Of a stretch of DNA of 64,000 nucleotides, positions 61,196-64,000 are shown one piece after another. Below the pieces are notes generated by a model that had not been told where the DNA came from, made no database searches, and worked only from the letters and a program-made list of their open reading frames with translations. The stretch is from assembly GCA_019112895.1 (NCBI GenBank), contig DXIM01000008.1, forward strand, positions 44,493 to 108,492, in the 5' to 3' direction. This DNA comes from Candidatus Stackebrandtia faecavium (GTDB lineage Bacteria > Actinomycetota > Actinomycetes > Mycobacteriales > Micromonosporaceae). Numbering within the stretch: position 1 is the first letter of the stretch; every line of letters starts with the position of its first letter. The position numbers and the translations under genes are program-made.

Positions 61196-62965
61196 GTGTA
61201 CCGCACGAATAACGCTGGCGAGCTGCGTGCATCCCACATTGAAACCCCTGTCAGGTTGGCCGGTTGGGTCGCTCGGCGTCGCGATCACGGTGGAGTCGAG
61301 TTCATCGACCTGAGGGACGCTTCTGGCGTCGTCCAGGTGGTTTTCCGCGAAGGCGAAGCCGCCGAAGCTGCGCATGAACTGCGTAACGAGTTCTGCGTGC
61401 AGGTTCGCGGAGTCGTGCAGCGTCGGCCCGAAGGCAACGAGAACCCTGATATCGGTACCGGCGAGATCGAGGTCGTCGCAGACGAACTCACGGTGCTGTC
61501 GGTGTCGGACGCTCTGCCGTTGCCGATCGACGACTACGTCGATGTCGGCGAGGACGTGCGCCTGCGTCATCGTTACCTGGACTTGCGACGTAGCGGGCCG
61601 GCCAGCGCGATGAGACTGCGCAGCGAAGCCAACCGCATCGCCCGCAACCTGCTCCATGACGAGGGCTACATGGAGATTGAGACTCCGACGTTGACGCGTT
61701 CGACGCCCGAGGGCGCGCGCGACTTCCTCGTGCCGGTCCGGCTTCAGCCCGGCAACTGGTATGCATTGCCGCAGTCGCCGCAGCTGTTCAAGCAGCTGCT
61801 GATGGTTTCGGGATTCGAACGGTATTACCAGATCGCGCGCTGCTACCGCGACGAGGATTTCCGTGCCGACCGGCAGCCGGAGTTCACGCAGCTTGACATC
61901 GAGGCATCTTTCGTGTCGCAGGAGGAAGTCATCGGGCTGGGCGAGAAGGTCGTTTCAGCATTGTGGAAGGAGCTGGCGGGGCACGAGGTCACGACGCCGA
62001 TCCCGCACTTGACGTGGCACGAAGCCATGAACCGTTACGGGTCGGACAAGCCCGACCTGCGTTTCGAAGCCGAACTGGTCGACTTGTCGCGCTACCTCGA
62101 CGGCACCGACTTCCGGGTCTTCAAATCGGCCCTGGACGCCGGCGGCCATGTGGGCGCAGTTGTGATGCCCGGCGGTGCATCGCAGACCCGTAAGGAACTC
62201 GACGCCTGGCAGGACTGGGCGAAGGCACGCGGCGCTAAGGGGCTGGCATACGTGCTGTTGGACGCCTCCACCGGTGAGGCGCGCGGGCCAGTGGCCAAGA
62301 ACCTGTCGGCCGAGCACCTGGAGGGGCTGGCCGCTCAGACTCACGCGAAACCAGGCGATGCGATCTTCTTCGCGGCTTCGCCTGACAAATTGGAAGCGCT
62401 CGAGCTTTTGGGTGCGGCGCGCCTGGAGATCGGCCGCCGCTGCGAACTGATCGACGAATCGCAGTGGGCGTTTTGTTGGATCGTGGACGCGCCCATGTTC
62501 GGCCGCGATGACGAGGGTGGCTGGACCTCGTTGCACCACCCGTTCACTTCGCCCAACGCCGAATGGGCGTCGAAGTTCGTCGACGATCCGGGAGAGGCGC
62601 TGGCCTACGCCTACGACATCGTCTGCAACGGCAACGAGATCGGCGGCGGTTCGATTCGTATCCACGACGCGCAGATGCAGCGTCAAGTCTTCAGTGTGCT
62701 CGGTATCGACGACGACGAGGCACAGGAGAAGTTCGGGTTCCTGTTGGAGGCGTTCAAGTATGGCCCGCCGCCGCACGGCGGGATCGCGTTCGGTTGGGAC
62801 CGCATTTGCGCTTTGCTGTCGAAGTCGGATTCGATCCGGGAGGTCATCGCGTTCCCGAAGAGCCGCGGCGCGCACGACCCGTTGACGGGCGCGCCGACGC
62901 CGATTACGACGCAGCAGCGTAAGGAAGCCAAGATCGACGCCAAGCCCGCGGTGAAGGAGCAGTAG
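61196..62965 (+). CDS. aspS: Aspartyl-tRNA synthetase
   Basis: [98 protein letters not shown] start inferred. Confidence 0.97.
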   Translation: MYRTNNAGELRASHIETPVRLAGWVARRRDHGGVEFIDLRDASGVVQVVFREGEAAEAAHELRNEFCVQVRGVVQRRPEGNENPDIGTGEIEVVADELTVLSVSDALPLPIDDYVDVGEDVRLRHRYLDLRRSGPASAMRLRSEANRIARNLLHDEGYMEIETPTLTRSTPEGARDFLVPVRLQPGNWYALPQSPQLFKQLLMVSGFERYYQIARCYRDEDFRADRQPEFTQLDIEASFVSQEEVIGLGEKVVSALWKELAGHEVTTPIPHLTWHEAMNRYGSDKPDLRFEAELVDLSRYLDGTDFRVFKSALDAGGHVGAVVMPGGASQTRKELDAWQDWAKARGAKGLAYVLLDASTGEARGPVAKNLSAEHLEGLAAQTHAKPGDAIFFAASPDKLEALELLGAARLEIGRRCELIDESQWAFCWIVDAPMFGRDDEGGWTSLHHPFTSPNAEWASKFVDDPGEALAYAYDIVCNGNEIGGGSIRIHDAQMQRQVFSVLGIDDDEAQEKFGFLLEAFKYGPPPHGGIAFGWDRICALLSKSDSIREVIAFPKSRGAHDPLTGAPTPITTQQRKEAKIDAKPAVKEQ

Positions 62966-62982
62966 CGCGTCGTGACGCGCGG

Positions 62983-63024
62983 GCGGCGCGGCATCGGAGG
63001 TCTCCGGTGTCGCGCCGCTTTTTT
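62983..63024 (+). terminator. Intrinsic terminator of aspS
   Basis: GCGGCGCGGCATCGGAG / CTCCGGTGTCGCGCCGC stem (fully paired allowing G-U) followed by TTTTTT. Confidence 0.93.
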
Positions 63025-63041
63025 GTGTCGCCCATTATGTG

Positions 63042-63061
63042 ACACTGTCATATAACAGTGT
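63042..63061. promoter_or_regulatory. Inverted repeat ACACTGT-CATATA-ACAGTGT, candidate MerR operator overlapping a TATAAC -10-like element
   Basis: Perfect 7-bp arms ending 12 nt before the MerR GTG start. Confidence 0.55.
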
Positions 63062-63073
63062 TAGCGTTGGCGT

Positions 63074-63703
63074 GTGGTCGATGATAAGGCACCCTGGCGC
63101 ATCGGCGAGCTCGCCGACCAGGTGGCCGCATGCCTGGCCGATGGTTATGCGGCGTCCGGTAACCGACGGGTGCGTAGGGTCCCCGACGTTCGCGCAATCC
63201 GTTGGTACACCACGACGGGGTTGCTCGATCCGCCGCTTGAACATCGGGGGCGCACCGCCTATTACGGCACGCGTCATCTGCATCAGTTGGTCGCCATCAA
63301 GCGGTTGCAAAGCCAAGGCATGCCGTTGGCGCACGTGCAACAGCGTCTCAGCGGATGCAGCGACGCCGAACTGGAGGAGTTGGCGGCGGTACCGACGCGA
63401 CTGGCGCGAAAACAAGACGCGACGCCGGAAACCGTGCGGCACGCGACGCGGGAGTTTTGGAAACCGGGGCCGCGGGAAGAACTCGAACCAGACGTGCGCG
63501 ACGAAGCGCCCTCGGCTCGACCGACGCTGTCCTACGGCATCGAGGTCAGCGACGACGTCACCATTTTGGTGCGCGCCGGCCAACCGCCGAAACCCGGTGA
63601 TGCGGCAGCGATCGCGGCAGCAGCTGGAGCCGTCATGGCGGAACTGACCGAGCGCGGACTCATACAGCAAGGAGATCCTGACCATGACCATCACAATCGG
63701 TGA
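63074..63703 (+). CDS. MerR-family transcriptional regulator
   Basis: WRIGELADQVAACLADG...VPDVRAIRWYTTTGLLDPPLEHRGRTAYYGTRHLHQLVAIKRLQSQGMPLAHVQQRL. Confidence 0.9.
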   Translation: MVDDKAPWRIGELADQVAACLADGYAASGNRRVRRVPDVRAIRWYTTTGLLDPPLEHRGRTAYYGTRHLHQLVAIKRLQSQGMPLAHVQQRLSGCSDAELEELAAVPTRLARKQDATPETVRHATREFWKPGPREELEPDVRDEAPSARPTLSYGIEVSDDVTILVRAGQPPKPGDAAAIAAAAGAVMAELTERGLIQQGDPDHDHHNR

Positions 63704-64000
63704 ATTGGGAGCAGAACCCGCCGGCGAGCCTCAAGGCGGAGTCGGGGCCTTGCACACCGCGAAAGGGAACCTGCCGCTGCGAAGGCTCGCGATCGATGCC
63801 GATGTGACCGGGATGTCGTTTCGCGCCGTGATGACGCAGGAATTCCACAATGATCACAGCGAGTCGATCGAGGCCACCTACATCTTTCCGTTGCCGGACC
63901 GCGCCGCAACGACGAGCATGGTGTTCACCGCGGCAGACCGCACGGTGACTGCGCAGCTGAAGGAACGCGCACGCGCACGGCGCGAATACGACGAGGCGAT
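63684..64000 (+). CDS. VIT (inter-alpha-trypsin inhibitor-like) domain protein, N-terminal part, truncated by window end
   Basis: LPLRRLAIDADVTGMSFRAVMTQEFHNDHSESIEATYIFPLPDRAATTSMVFTAADRTVTAQLKERARARREYDEA; starts within the last codons of the MerR gene. Confidence 0.85.
   Translation, partial: MTITIGELGAEPAGEPQGGVGALHTAKGNLPLRRLAIDADVTGMSFRAVMTQEFHNDHSESIEATYIFPLPDRAATTSMVFTAADRTVTAQLKERARARREYDEA

Overview
The window is about 64 kb of gene-dense, high-GC actinobacterial chromosome. Markers include an SsgA-like sporulation protein, Ku plus LigC-type NHEJ proteins, a PGPGW membrane protein, a DUF574-type methyltransferase, a mycobacterial-type fabG-inhA-hemH block, and trpC-trpB-trpA-lgt. 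I found no rRNA, tRNA, CRISPR array, prophage or transposase. From left to right it contains: (1) a MocR-type regulator divergent from an oligopeptide ABC importer locus (0.7-10.8 kb) with one lipoprotein SBP, a DppB permease, a DppC-DppD fusion, DppF, and three paralogous SBP_bac_5-like proteins that have no signal peptide; (2) hemerythrin, a collapsed CBS-domain gene, a FUSC-like exporter, a DUF574 methyltransferase and an atypical cytochrome P450; (3) ATP-dependent DNA ligase, acyl-CoA dehydrogenase and Ku; (4) assorted metabolism (DJ-1/PfpI, EamA, thioesterase, citrate synthase, HutH, SsgA-like, quinone reductase, Thr/Ser dehydratase); (5) a NarL-type two-component system with a LanFEG-like ABC exporter (30.4-34.8 kb), and a second paralogous copy at 56.5-61.0 kb; (6) a PH-domain pair; (7) a moxR-DUF58-VWA-fabG-inhA-hemH-hyp-nfeD-SPFH block; (8) an OmpR-type two-component system, TIGR03089, an ABC-2 exporter, hisI-TIGR02234-trpCBA-lgt with no trpE, and an FAD monooxygenase; (9) aspS, then a MerR regulator followed by a VIT-domain protein cut by the window edge. 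The best candidate for an undescribed system is the MocR-linked importer with three predicted cytoplasmic SBP-like paralogues. All calls come from reading the sequence and translations. No database search was run.
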